Part shown: positions 1 through 9,402 of the stretch, one piece after another | Numbering within the stretch: the first letter of the stretch is position 1 | Layout of the letters: each line of letters opens with the position of its first letter | From: an uncultured Lachnospiraceae bacterium | GTDB lineage: Bacteria; Bacillota; Clostridia; Lachnospirales; Lachnospiraceae | Assembly: GCA_948794795.1 (NCBI GenBank) | Contig: CAQGLR010000005.1 | Coordinates: 92,362-156,361, forward strand | Direction of reading: 5' to 3' | DNA length: 64,000 bases | Position numbers and translations under genes: made by a program | The notes under the pieces: model-generated | Seen by the model: the letters and a program-made list of their open reading frames with translations, nothing else | Told to the model about the DNA's origin: nothing | The model's database searches: none

Positions 1-475
1 TCTGCCTTAAAAAACCTGACATCAACTTTATTGTACTCTGCAAGCCTTTTCGCTTTTTCTATACCTTGTACAGATATATCAAATGCAGTAACATCATAAC
101 CACATTTTGCAAAAAAACAGAATCCTTCCCTTCGCCACAGCCAATATCTAACACACGCAAAGGTCTGGACGGCGGAAGGATTTTCATAATATCATAACAA
201 ATACGGTTAGGCGTAAGCCCCCAATAATAGCCGTCTTTATTATACCTGTTATCATAATCTGTTACTACACTTCCATAACCAAGCAATGCATCAACTGTTG
301 TATCAAGTATATTTGCAAGTTTTGGAAGCATTTCTATATCAGGATATGCTGTGCCATTTTCCCATTTTGAAACTGCCTGGAATGATATATTTAGAAATTT
401 AGCAAGCTGGTTCTGTGTTAATCCCAGTTTCTTACGTCTCTTACATATTATATCTCCTGTTTTCATATTGTCCAT
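1..475 (-). pseudogene. XRE-type regulator fused to SAM methyltransferase, frameshifted and cut by the window edge
   Basis: The N-terminal ~60 residues form an XRE/Cro helix-turn-helix (LGLTQNQLAKFLNISFQAVS). A class I methyltransferase follows, with motif I LDIGCGEGKDSVF. Right after motif I, a run of seven A on the + strand (111-117) shifts the frame, giving a 138-residue product that stops at 59. Adding one base restores DSVFFAKCGYDVTAFDIS, and that frame stays open to position 1. Such HTH-methyltransferase fusions are known in Clostridia; the methylated substrate is unknown. The defect may be a real null allele, a slippery tract or a sequencing error. The 3' part lies outside the window. 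Confidence 0.8.
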
Positions 476-538
476 CTTTACTATTCCTCTCCTTTACTGG
501 TAAATTAAATACTGTGCTGTATTTTCTTTATCTTAGTA

Positions 539-552
539 TAATCATATGATTA
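539..552. promoter_or_regulatory. 14-bp perfect palindrome upstream of the XRE-methyltransferase gene
   Basis: TAATCATATGATTA lies 64-77 bp upstream of the ATG at 475. It may be an operator for the XRE regulator; that role is inference. The rest of 476-933 is very AT-rich. It holds an imperfect inverted repeat (roughly 682-755) and no gene that I can support. Confidence 0.35.
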
Positions 553-933
553 CTGCAATAACGCAATAAGGGAATATAATACAATAATTCACCTGGCAGT
601 TGAATAAGTACAAGTTAATATACACAAAGTTTTATAAAATAAAACTCCTTTTACATAAATGCTGTATATTTTATTCATTCATAAAACAAAAACAGTCCAA
701 AGCAATGACATTTTTATTACTGTACATGCCATTAGCCTGGATTGTTTTGTTATAGGGCTGCTTTATTTTGGATAGATTGCATAAAATTTTTGTTTATTAT
801 CTACTTAAAACAACAACCCATATTTTATATAAATATAATATATTCTGTTGTATTACATACCACTTTAAAAACCAAGCAGCTGTTATGTATAATATATAAC
901 ATATAAGTTATACACATAATTTTATCAAATACA

Positions 934-2445
934 TTATTTTGGATAACAATAACATACAGAGTAAACATTAATCCAATTATCTTTTGCACCTACATGGATT
1001 TGGTCCAGCATACCATTAAAATTATCTGTGCCAAAAGCGGATACACAGTTATCATATGAGAATTTTGCATAATAATGGCCATTAGCAGAACCACTCTCAC
1101 TAATTGTTACTTTTGCCCATTTTTTTGAATCAAAATTCTGAAGAATAAATTCTACCCCGCCTTGTGTACCATCATACTCTACATAGAAGTAACCACCTCT
1201 TGTAATATCACTGCCTTTAAAAGTACCACCATTTTTCTCTGTCATTACAGAAACAGCCTGGCCCCAGTCAGAAGCAGAGCTGCCTGTTTCACTCCAGTAT
1301 AAAGAGTTATAAGGATCACCTGTTTCTCCGCCATTGCCACCATATGCATCAACAAGTGCTTTTGCGATTTCAGGAAAACGGAATGTACAAGTATAACGGT
1401 CCAAAAGACCATAGTTCTCTTGTCCATAATCAAATTTGTGGTTATCCCATAAAATAGAAGGAATACCAGAGTTGCTTGCAAGAGTACCATATGCAGAAGT
1501 ATATTGTACGCGGTCATATGTATTATTCATATTGGTAGCACCAAATTCACCGATTACAACTGGAATGTCTTTACTATGGAAATATGTATAATATCTTCCA
1601 AAAATAGATTTCAGTTCTTCATGCAGATTGTTGTTCCATTGTGTCGTATTTCCTTCATAAGCAAAACCAAAAGGCACATATGCATGAATAGAAACTGCAA
1701 TTCTGTCATCACTACTAAGATTCCTCCAGCCAGCAAGCTTAGGCTCGTCAGATGATGCACAGTATGTAGGAAGCATAATAAGCCTGAGACTATTATTGCC
1801 TCCTGTTGCCCTTATTGCAGCACGTGCAGCCTCATTGTACTGGTTTACACAATCATATAATCCGCTGTTTCCGCCCCAGTCTTCACCTGCACGTGGCTCA
1901 TTATTTACTTCAAATACAAGCTTATCGCCATAATCTTTAAAATAATTTGCAATCTGTGTCCATATAGTCCTTAGTTCATTTTTCACCTGTTCCTGCTGCC
2001 AGTATTCTGTACTGGTCTTTGTCTGAAGGTCATTGTGATGTACATTAAGTATTACATACATATCATTATTAATACCATAATTAACAACTTCTTTTACACG
2101 TTCTAAATAATTTGTATCAATAGTGTAGTTTGAATCAATATAATGGTCATCCCAGCGTACTGGTACACGGAGTGTTGAAAAACCCATATCATGGACTGCA
2201 TCAATCATACATTTGGTAACTTTAGGGTTTCCCCAGCCTGTTTCATCATTTTCAGATTCCAGGGAATTCCCTAAATTCCATCCTGCTTTCATATCTTTTG
2301 TAATAGTCCATGCATCACGCATCTGCGTTTCAGCCTGTGCCTGTGTTTTTGTAAAAACAGGGCTGGTTATTGTAAGACAAAATGTCATAGCAGTAACAAT
2401 TACCCGTTTTAACCTTTTTTTTACATAAGATTCTTTCCTCATCAT
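934..2445 (-). CDS. secreted GH5 endoglucanase with C-terminal accessory module
   Basis: This 503-residue protein has a signal peptide (basic start, hydrophobic segment ~14-30, likely cleavage after AQA at 36-38). A glycoside hydrolase family 5 barrel covers ~45-370: LRVPVRW (92-98), NVHHN (134-138), NNEP with the acid/base Glu183, SIHAY (252-256) and IGEFG with the nucleophile Glu300. A short Gly-rich linker leads to a ~125-residue aromatic-rich module (~380-503) that looks like a carbohydrate-binding beta-sandwich; CBM65 of Lachnospiraceae endoglucanases is a candidate but unproven. It probably acts outside the cell on beta-1,4-glucan or xyloglucan. The start follows GAAAGGAGAAAATGA. It stands alone, with no other polysaccharide genes nearby. 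Confidence 0.9.
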   Translation of the reverse strand: MMRKESYVKKRLKRVIVTAMTFCLTITSPVFTKTQAQAETQMRDAWTITKDMKAGWNLGNSLESENDETGWGNPKVTKCMIDAVHDMGFSTLRVPVRWDDHYIDSNYTIDTNYLERVKEVVNYGINNDMYVILNVHHNDLQTKTSTEYWQQEQVKNELRTIWTQIANYFKDYGDKLVFEVNNEPRAGEDWGGNSGLYDCVNQYNEAARAAIRATGGNNSLRLIMLPTYCASSDEPKLAGWRNLSSDDRIAVSIHAYVPFGFAYEGNTTQWNNNLHEELKSIFGRYYTYFHSKDIPVVIGEFGATNMNNTYDRVQYTSAYGTLASNSGIPSILWDNHKFDYGQENYGLLDRYTCTFRFPEIAKALVDAYGGNGGETGDPYNSLYWSETGSSASDWGQAVSVMTEKNGGTFKGSDITRGGYFYVEYDGTQGGVEFILQNFDSKKWAKVTISESGSANGHYYAKFSYDNCVSAFGTDNFNGMLDQIHVGAKDNWINVYSVCYCYPK

Positions 2446-2801
2446 TCATTTTCTCCTTTCTTTTTGGCAGCTCATAATACTTATTATTGAGCCTGTTGCA
2501 TAAAACCCTTTACTTAATCTGCAATTAAAAATTAATTAAAAAATACTATATCCTCCTTTCTTTCCTTAAAATAAATACTTAAAAAACAAAAAACTACACT
2601 GATAGCAAGCATATTTACTATCTACATAAAGTATAACATATAATTGTTAATTAATAAAGTAAAATTTGCATATTTATTAAACAACTAATTTTATTTAATT
2701 TTATGTTTATTTAAGTAAAATATTAATAATTTTTCATTAATATTACTTTATAAAATTTTTTATTCTATATTACTTACTTTGTTAATCTATTAGAATATAC
2801 T

Positions 2802-3038
2802 GAATTTATCATTGCCACGATATCTCCTGATGGTGCAAAAGAAGTATAATAAAAATTTAACCCCATTACCAGGTGGAAGCATAAAATATATAGTCTTCAT
2901 ATACAAAATGGTACTCTGTGTGAATATGGATATATAAAACGTTTTTCAGATACTTTTCATTATGAGATTACAGAACAAAAATATAGTGGACATTGTTTTT
3001 TTACAACCCTGGAACTGGAATTTAAAAAAACTGGTTAA
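2802..3038 (+). pseudogene. possible decayed gene remnant of unknown family
   Basis: One frame reads ...EFIIATISPDGAKEV, then two consecutive TAA stops at 2847-2852, then a 61-codon open stretch (2853-3035) containing KIYSLHIQNGTLCEYGYIKR, which ends at TAA 3036-3038. There is no start codon or ribosome binding site. The composition looks protein-like, unlike the AT-rich flanks, but I recognise no family. The remainder of 2446-3197 is AT-rich and appears empty. Confidence 0.3.
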
Positions 3039-3197
3039 AAAAAAGACTTTAATTAATATTGATAAAATTATTAATTGGACAGAAATATTTTGAAATGGAA
3101 AGCACATTACTCTCCATTTCAAAAATCCCTCTCCCCGTAAATTCTGTTACTAATCTGCTTATACCCCGCATACAGGCATAGAAAATCCAGCTAATAT

Positions 3198-6100
3198 CTA
3201 TGCAATAATATTTATTGCATTATCCTTAATTCCATTAATCGCCTGCATAATTAAATTCCTTGTTTTTGCATCAAACATTTTTATAAATGGTACTGGCTTA
3301 TCAAATGGCGGTTTTTGCAAATCCAGGACATTTTCCATATACCCATATTTCTCAATATGGTTTATTATTTTGTAAATAAACTGTATTTGTTTCTGGTTCA
3401 GTGAAGAATCATTAATAAATCTAGAAAATGCATCCATAGCAGCTTCATGGTCAAGTTTTGCAATCTGGCGTATTAACAAACCAAAAGGAGTATCTCCAAA
3501 CTCATGCTGGTAATCTTCCTTACTTCCAAGTTCCTCTGTTAATATGCGTTCTAATTCCCTGTAATCACTTTCTGACAGCTGGTTATTATGAGTTAGTTTA
3601 TAAATTGCCATGGAATTTTTATGTTCTTCCACATAACGGTTCACTTTCTTGCGGTAATTTTCAAAATCATAAGCAGTGTCTAACTGGATATTTTCCTGTT
3701 CCTCTATAACAGGGTCAGAAAGATGTGTAATAACTGGCTTTTTTCCATCTGTATCTTTGTCAAGGAATTTCATAAGCCCACGTAACTCTTTTCTAATTTC
3801 CTCAAACATTAGAATATCACCAGAATCCCAGAACACATCTGTATTAATTTCTTTTATTATTTTAATTTTCTCTTTAACCTGTGGAATATTAGCTTTATTT
3901 TCTAATTCTGAGGCAAGATTACATAACTGTATTCTTGCACGTTTAAAACCTGGCATTGCCTTAATATATGCTAAAATCATTCCATAGATAAAATTATCAA
4001 ATCTCTTTGCTGCTTCATCCGTATCTTCCATAGTAACAAGAGGTGCTATTTCTTTAACAAGTTCCCTTTGGCCATCTTCACTTAAATACTGGAAATTATC
4101 CTTATTTTTATATTTTTCAACATACTGTCTTTTTAACCTGACTGATGCCAGCCTGTTATTTAAGGCTGTAACCTGGCTATGGCATGTTTCTGCCATTTCC
4201 ATTCTCCATTCCTGGTACTTATCCTCTGCAAAAGTACTTTCCTGCAAAGCTGCTATTAATTGTATCCTTTTTCCATATATATTTTCCTGCAGTGTTTTTA
4301 CCTCTGTGCCTTCATAGCCATTTGGCTTTGTACCAAAGAATTCAAAATTATTACAATAGTCAAATATTAAAAACCTTCTTTTACCAATATACTCCCCATC
4401 TACCATGTCAATACAGTTTAAATCTTTAGCAAGCCTTGTACCACGGCCAATCATCTGCCAGAATTTTGTTTTTGAACGTACCTTTTTAAAGAAAACAAGA
4501 TTAACACATTCTGGTACATCAATCCCTGTATCCATCATATCCACAGATACTACAATATGTGGCTCTCCCTCTGGTTTCTTGAAATCATCAATAATTGTTT
4601 GTGCATAAGAATCATCACATATAACTCTTTGCATAAATATCCCTTTATAACCAGGATATAATTTATTAAACCTTTCCAGAATAAATTCTGCATGTCTTTT
4701 ATTCTGGGCAAATATAATTGTCTTGCCAAGCCTGTCCCCGCCTGCGGTCTTAATCCCCCTCTCCATTAAGTCCTGTATAACTTTATCAACTGTCAATTCA
4801 TTAAATACAAATTTATTTAATGCTTCTGATGGTATAAATTCTGGCAGGCTGTCATCTTCTGTAAAATCTTCTTCATATCTTTCTTTATCTATATCTGATA
4901 ATTTTTCATAAGTAATCCCGTTATTTAAAAATTCTGTCTTTACTATATAAGTATAGTATGGCACAAGCACATGGTCTGTATATACTGCTGTTTCATAATC
5001 ATAAGCATATGTAGGCACACCATTTTCCATTTCAAAAAAATCATACGTATTTCTGCTTACATCCATTTTAGGGGTTGCTGTAAGCCCAACTAATACTGCA
5101 TCAAAATAATCAAAAATTATTTTGTACTTTTTAAATATACTGCGGTGGCTTTCATCAATAATAATTATATCAAAATGCGCTGGTGTAAATAATTCTTTTG
5201 CTTTATTATTTTCCACAGATTCAATAATATTTAATATTGTTGGATATGTAGAAAATACAATTCTTGCATTTATATCATCCTTATTTGAACACAGATTACA
5301 AAGTGACATATCTGGAAGATAATTTTTAAAATCATCTTTTGCCTGTTTTACAAGTGCTGTCCTGTCTGCAAGAAACAAAACATTAGTTACATATCCTGCA
5401 CGGCTTAATACATCTGTAAGGCTTGCTGCTGTCCTTGTCTTGCCTGTACCAGTAGCCATAACAAGAAGGTTTTTCCTGTGTCCCTGTTCTATATTTTCAC
5501 AAACTGCCCTTATTGCTTCTTTCTGGTAATACCGGTCTGTAATTTTATCATTAATTTTCACAGATAATAAATCTTTTTTAACTAACCTTCTGTTCATAAG
5601 TTTCTGCAGGCTTCCCTTGCTAAATATACGGCTTACCCTGCGCTGCGGGCCTGACTGGTCATCCCAGAAATAAGTTTCAAACCCATTACTGGTAAATATC
5701 ATAGGCCTGCGCTTAAATTTCTGTTCCAGGCAGTCTGCATATAACATAGCCTGCCTTCTGCCAGTATTAGGGTCTTTACTTGTCCTTTTAGCTTCTACTA
5801 ATGCAAGCGGCAGTCCATCTTTGCCAAAAAGCACATAATCTATATATCCTTTCTGTCCTGGCATACCTGCCATGCCATTAACAGGATATTCTTCCCATAC
5901 ATCAGAATCCTCTCCTGTAAATTTCCAGCCAAATTCTTTTAAATCAACATCTATATATTGTTTCCTTGTCTGCCATTCTGTAATATCCTCTGCTGTAAAG
6001 TTCCTGCTTTCCTGGTGGTTTCCTTTCTGTGCAGTAAGTTCTTCTGACATCTTTTCCACTTGTTTACGCAGTCTTTCAATTTCAGCATCCTTTTCTCCAA

Positions 6101-6572
6101 GCAGGTTTTCCTGTTCTTTTATTTTCCTGGTATCAATAATAACTTTTTCTTTTGGGATAGCAGCTATGTCAAACTTTCTCTCTTCATAGTCTGTACCATA
6201 ACAATAATCAATCCATTCTATAAATTCAAATAAACCTTTCATAGAAGCCAGGGCATCACCTGGCTGTACACTGCGTTCTGTATGTACTGCAAGATTTCCC
6301 AATTTAATAATATAGGGAAGCTTGCCCCATGTATTATAATCAAGCGCAAATTTAAATGTTGGCTCATGTATTAGTGACTGTAAATTGTCCCTGTAAGGCA
6401 TCTGTATTGAATTATCTGCTGCATATACCCACTTTACTGCAAGTTCTAAAGCTTTCCTGCATCCAGCAGCACACATTGCAGAAGATGAATTATACACTTT
6501 CTCTGCCTCTATTGCTGCTGCAGAAAAAAGTGCATACTCTTTTTTACTTTGAAGAAATTTAAAGTTAGACAT
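3198..6572 (-). CDS. hsdR: type I restriction enzyme, R (motor/nuclease) subunit
   Basis: This 1124-residue subunit translocates and cleaves DNA in a type I restriction complex. An N-terminal DUF4145-like helical region (~1-130) and a coiled coil (~150-185) come first. The PD-(D/E)XK nuclease domain has Asp245 and EAK at 260-262. The superfamily 2 helicase motor has Walker A ATGTGKT (373-379), DESH (473-476), GLTATPK (497-502) and QMIGRGTR. A helical C-terminal domain follows. It lies ~3.7 kb downstream of hsdM-hsdS on the same strand; between them sit accessory genes, so it probably serves that system. All key motifs look intact. Confidence 0.95.
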   Translation of the reverse strand: MSNFKFLQSKKEYALFSAAAIEAEKVYNSSSAMCAAGCRKALELAVKWVYAADNSIQMPYRDNLQSLIHEPTFKFALDYNTWGKLPYIIKLGNLAVHTERSVQPGDALASMKGLFEFIEWIDYCYGTDYEERKFDIAAIPKEKVIIDTRKIKEQENLLGEKDAEIERLRKQVEKMSEELTAQKGNHQESRNFTAEDITEWQTRKQYIDVDLKEFGWKFTGEDSDVWEEYPVNGMAGMPGQKGYIDYVLFGKDGLPLALVEAKRTSKDPNTGRRQAMLYADCLEQKFKRRPMIFTSNGFETYFWDDQSGPQRRVSRIFSKGSLQKLMNRRLVKKDLLSVKINDKITDRYYQKEAIRAVCENIEQGHRKNLLVMATGTGKTRTAASLTDVLSRAGYVTNVLFLADRTALVKQAKDDFKNYLPDMSLCNLCSNKDDINARIVFSTYPTILNIIESVENNKAKELFTPAHFDIIIIDESHRSIFKKYKIIFDYFDAVLVGLTATPKMDVSRNTYDFFEMENGVPTYAYDYETAVYTDHVLVPYYTYIVKTEFLNNGITYEKLSDIDKERYEEDFTEDDSLPEFIPSEALNKFVFNELTVDKVIQDLMERGIKTAGGDRLGKTIIFAQNKRHAEFILERFNKLYPGYKGIFMQRVICDDSYAQTIIDDFKKPEGEPHIVVSVDMMDTGIDVPECVNLVFFKKVRSKTKFWQMIGRGTRLAKDLNCIDMVDGEYIGKRRFLIFDYCNNFEFFGTKPNGYEGTEVKTLQENIYGKRIQLIAALQESTFAEDKYQEWRMEMAETCHSQVTALNNRLASVRLKRQYVEKYKNKDNFQYLSEDGQRELVKEIAPLVTMEDTDEAAKRFDNFIYGMILAYIKAMPGFKRARIQLCNLASELENKANIPQVKEKIKIIKEINTDVFWDSGDILMFEEIRKELRGLMKFLDKDTDGKKPVITHLSDPVIEEQENIQLDTAYDFENYRKKVNRYVEEHKNSMAIYKLTHNNQLSESDYRELERILTEELGSKEDYQHEFGDTPFGLLIRQIAKLDHEAAMDAFSRFINDSSLNQKQIQFIYKIINHIEKYGYMENVLDLQKPPFDKPVPFIKMFDAKTRNLIMQAINGIKDNAINIIA

Positions 6573-6668
6573 AAAACCCCTCCTATAATTTTACCCATAT
6601 TGGATAGACCAGACAGCTTTTTATTCCAGATTGCTGCTAATTGCTAAAAAACTAACAACAGAATATAA

Positions 6669-7214
6669 CTATCCAATATTAGCATTTATTTCTTTTATTA
6701 TTTCAACAACTGTTATTATACCATCAACTATCATTTCACAAATAGGCGGATTATCCATATCTGTATGTTTATTTTCCCAATATAAAGCAGCAAGTCTTAG
6801 GTTTTCTTGTCTATCTGTTCCACCGTCAAAACATTTTGTAGCATCACCAATAAAACAGTTCCCCTTTATCTCTAATTTAGCAATACCATACGTTGGACGT
6901 CCTATTTCTGCGAAATACTTTCCCCAGTCATCAGCCTCTTTGAGGGTTTTAGACACATATAAACAGCTCATCCTAGATGGATATCCAGGATACTTTTCCA
7001 GTCTGGTTTCTTCTAGTGCCAGTTCCCTTAAAGCAACCATAACAGAATATTCTAAAGAACCAGTATTATATTTTGATGGATTATTATATATGTCGTTTAC
7101 AATTTCTATTTTTTCATATACTCTTTGATGCACTCCATTGTGATATGTGCTGTCAAAGATAATTTGCTGTCCTGTCTGGACAGGTCTGTCTGTAATAACA
7201 TGGTATGCAAATAT
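6669..7214 (-). CDS. DUF2441-family protein with an apparent ATA start
   Basis: Residues from GTG 7133 onward (HQRVYEKIEIVNDIYNN...) match the DUF2441 family, which is of unknown function. The reading frame continues upstream for 27 codons and encodes FAYHVITDRPVQTGQQIIFD, the family's usual N-terminus. It is bounded by TAA at 7215-7217. No ATG, GTG or TTG occurs in that extension. The first codon is ATA (7212-7214), placed 7 nt from a strong GAGGAGG (7222-7228), exactly where a start belongs. Either AUA is used, or an ATG has mutated and expression is low or lost. It sits between hsdR and a GNAT gene. Confidence 0.65.
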   Translation of the reverse strand: MFAYHVITDRPVQTGQQIIFDSTYHNGVHQRVYEKIEIVNDIYNNPSKYNTGSLEYSVMVALRELALEETRLEKYPGYPSRMSCLYVSKTLKEADDWGKYFAEIGRPTYGIAKLEIKGNCFIGDATKCFDGGTDRQENLRLAALYWENKHTDMDNPPICEMIVDGIITVVEIIKEINANIG

Positions 7215-7246
7215 TTATATTCCTCCTCTTTATAAAAAACATTTAT

Positions 7247-7699
7247 TTATAATTGATGTATATACATTCTTGTCATGTCTGGTTCTCCATCCCCTTGAAC
7301 CATACACAAAAATTCCCATCCGTATTTTTCATAAAAAGAAGTATGGTCTGTAACAAGATAAAGTGTATCAATTCCTTGTTCCTTAATATCAGCACATACA
7401 TATTGCAGCAATTGCCCAGCAATACCCTGGCAACGGTAATCTTCCTCAACATAAACAGCACAAACATTTGGTGTTAAATCCTTCCGGTTGTGAAAATCAT
7501 TTTCAATTACCCCTAGTCCCCCAACAATCATACCATTATCTATTGCCAGATACCATTGCGGTACAATATTTTTATTTTCAATGCAGTCATGTATACTTTC
7601 CTGATATATTTCTAATGGAATACCCCACTTTTGATGAAACCAGTTTGCAGCCTGTTCTGCAAAACTTCTGTTTTCTCTGATTTTTATTAGTTTAATCAT
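7247..7699 (-). CDS. GNAT-family N-acetyltransferase
   Basis: A 150-residue protein with the GNAT core: the acetyl-CoA motif DYRCQGIAGQLL (Q/RxxGxA/G) at about residues 94-105, and a C-terminal YEKYGWEF motif. Its substrate is unknown. It is in the leftward accessory gene run between hsdS and hsdR. The gene stops 33 bp before the inferred start of the DUF2441 gene. Confidence 0.85.
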   Translation of the reverse strand: MIKLIKIRENRSFAEQAANWFHQKWGIPLEIYQESIHDCIENKNIVPQWYLAIDNGMIVGGLGVIENDFHNRKDLTPNVCAVYVEEDYRCQGIAGQLLQYVCADIKEQGIDTLYLVTDHTSFYEKYGWEFLCMVQGDGEPDMTRMYIHQL

Positions 7700-7751
7700 C
7701 TATTTATACTCCTTTATCTATTTCCATTTGCTTCTTGCAAGTTCATGTATC

Positions 7752-8189
7752 TTAACCAATTCTCTTATACAATACATCTGCCATATCCTTTTCCATACCA
7801 TTTTGTTTGTAAAATTTAAAATTATTTTTAATAGATATTAATTGTATTGCCTGAATATTGTTAGCTTTAAGATACTTATACAAGGCATCCAGCAAAGCTG
7901 TACCAATTCCTTGTCCTTTTCTTTCTGATTTTACAAACAATTCCGAAACATAAAAAAAGTCTTCATTTGAATACGGGTCAACAAAGCCAAGAATTGCTCC
8001 AACAATATCTTTTTCATCATTAGCCTTTAATCCTGCTGCTTTATAATTACATAATATTGCTCTTATTCTTATAATTGCCCTTTCCTTCGTCCAGTTCTCA
8101 TTCCAAGGCTCATCTTTATATGCAGATAATAGAACCTCCGAAACTGCTGGTATATCTGTATCTGTTATTCTGCTAATTATCATATACAT
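7752..8189 (-). CDS. GNAT-family N-acetyltransferase
   Basis: A 145-residue GNAT protein with the acetyl-CoA binding motif ERKGQGIGTALL in the middle and FYKQNGM near the C-terminus. Its overall pattern (an early DEPWNENW segment) recalls small-molecule acetyltransferases of the aminoglycoside 6'-type, but no substrate can be assigned. A GGAG lies 4 nt before ATG 8189; a second ATG two codons later is also possible. It is co-directional with the next GNAT gene, 52 bp downstream. Confidence 0.82.
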   Translation of the reverse strand: MYMIISRITDTDIPAVSEVLLSAYKDEPWNENWTKERAIIRIRAILCNYKAAGLKANDEKDIVGAILGFVDPYSNEDFFYVSELFVKSERKGQGIGTALLDALYKYLKANNIQAIQLISIKNNFKFYKQNGMEKDMADVLYKRIG

Positions 8190-8390
8190 TTATCTCCTAT
8201 AAATAAAATTGACAAGGTATTTTTGTTATTAGAACGTAATTAATTATACTATTTAATCCAAAATAGATTCAAGTTTATTTTCATTTATAATAAAAAATAA
8301 GCCTGCACATCACAATAAGTTAAACTAATTTTAAAAAATACAATACTAAATGTAAAAATACGGAAGGAATATTTCTTCTACCTATAAAAC

Positions 8391-8768
8391 TTATTTTTGA
8401 TGTTCCATAATCCATTCCAATAATTCCGCAATGCCAATTCTTCCAGAAGCCAAATCAATAATAATATCACTTAACTCCTTTTGGCTATATAACAGCTCAT
8501 ACTCATTCAAAGCTAGAAAAACCAGCATCACATGTACGCCAAGTCTCTTATTACCATCTGCCATTGCATGGTTTTTTACCAGACCAAAACAAAGCCGTGC
8601 CGCTTTTGTATGGATACCTGGATACAATCCATTACCACCAAATGACTGAAAAGGATTATTTAATGCAGAATCCAACATTCCTTCGTCATGGACACCAGTA
8701 CTCCCGCCAGTTGCTTCTATAAGATTTGCATGAAGCTGTAATACCTGCTCTTTGCTTAAAACCATCAT
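8391..8768 (-). CDS. doc: Doc/Fic-family toxin (death-on-curing)
   Basis: A 125-residue Fic-fold protein with the Doc-type active-site motif HAMADGNKR (67-75). The His, Asp, Asn and Lys expected for Doc are present. Doc proteins phosphorylate elongation factor EF-Tu and arrest translation. Its ATG overlaps the TGA of the upstream antitoxin gene by 4 bp (8765-8768), the usual toxin-antitoxin coupling. Confidence 0.88.
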   Translation of the reverse strand: MMVLSKEQVLQLHANLIEATGGSTGVHDEGMLDSALNNPFQSFGGNGLYPGIHTKAARLCFGLVKNHAMADGNKRLGVHVMLVFLALNEYELLYSQKELSDIIIDLASGRIGIAELLEWIMEHQK

Positions 8769-9007
8769 TTTGCAAGAACCTCATATGCTTCCTTATTCTG
8801 TTTTATAAACCGTACAGATATTGCGAAAACATCTTGTGTATTAGCTATTTCTTCTTTCCCATCTTCACTTAAACTATCCACAAGATATTTGGGTACATTA
8901 TTTTCCTGGATTATTGCTGTTCTATGCTCATCAGCTATCTTATCCACTTTTGAAAAATTCTTGTTTGCTTCAGTTATTGGAATTATTATATTTGTATCAA
9001 TCATCAT
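8765..9007 (-). CDS. phd: Phd/YefM-type antitoxin
   Basis: An 80-residue protein starting MMIDTNIIIPITEANKNFSK, which matches the Phd/YefM N-terminal DNA-binding fold, followed by a tail expected to cover the toxin. I chose the start at 9007 because GGGGGTG precedes it and the family pattern begins there, although the frame is open to 9097. It should neutralise the downstream Doc toxin and repress the operon. Confidence 0.8.
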   Translation of the reverse strand: MMIDTNIIIPITEANKNFSKVDKIADEHRTAIIQENNVPKYLVDSLSEDGKEEIANTQDVFAISVRFIKQNKEAYEVLAK

Positions 9008-9188
9008 CTTATATACACCCCCATTTAAATAAATTATTTTTTCATGCCAGTATACATCTTCCTTCATAATATACCAATGCAAAAACATTCTGCCCAACTA
9101 TACCCCCTCTATCTATGCCAATAACACTTCAAACTTTTTATACAATGTTATTTAGTTAATCAAAGTTTCTGTAAATAGGGGCTTATAG

Positions 9189-9402
9189 GTGTTGGAAAAT
9201 TAAATAATTCACAAGTTAGTGGCTCTGGCAAGTTCCAAATGTTTACCACCAGCAACACGTTTGCACTTGGATGGGATACGCAGTGGTGCATAAAATCTGA
9301 AAAAACCAGATTTAAGCACCAGCGCCCCCATACAGCTGCTTTTGGTAAACATTTGGAACTTGCCAGAGTAATATACTTTTTGTATAAATTTAATTTTCAA
9401 AA
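9189..9402. repeat. long palindromic element, family A, copy 1
   Basis: A core at 9223-9368 is bounded by perfect 26-bp inverted repeats (9223-9248 and 9343-9368, beginning CTCTGGCAAGTTCCAAATGT). Inside, GGTGC 9285-9289 pairs with GCACC 9316-9320, and the tip AAATCTG/CAGATTT pairs. Outer ends resemble GTGTTTGAAAATTAAAT (9189 onward) and its complement near 9391-9402. The right end abuts a decayed gene. About 60 bp to the left, ATTTAGTTAA (9150-9159) matches a sequence also found beside other copies. Confidence 0.85.

Noticed and set aside
681..755. Imperfect inverted repeat near 700 as terminator or riboswitch
   Set aside because: Pairing is broken and no known riboswitch core is recognisable; it may be chance in AT-rich sequence.
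9189..9402. CRISPR array or tRNA-like cloverleaf
   Set aside because: Copies are single and dispersed, not tandem with spacers; the hairpins do not show tRNA anticodon or T-loop features.
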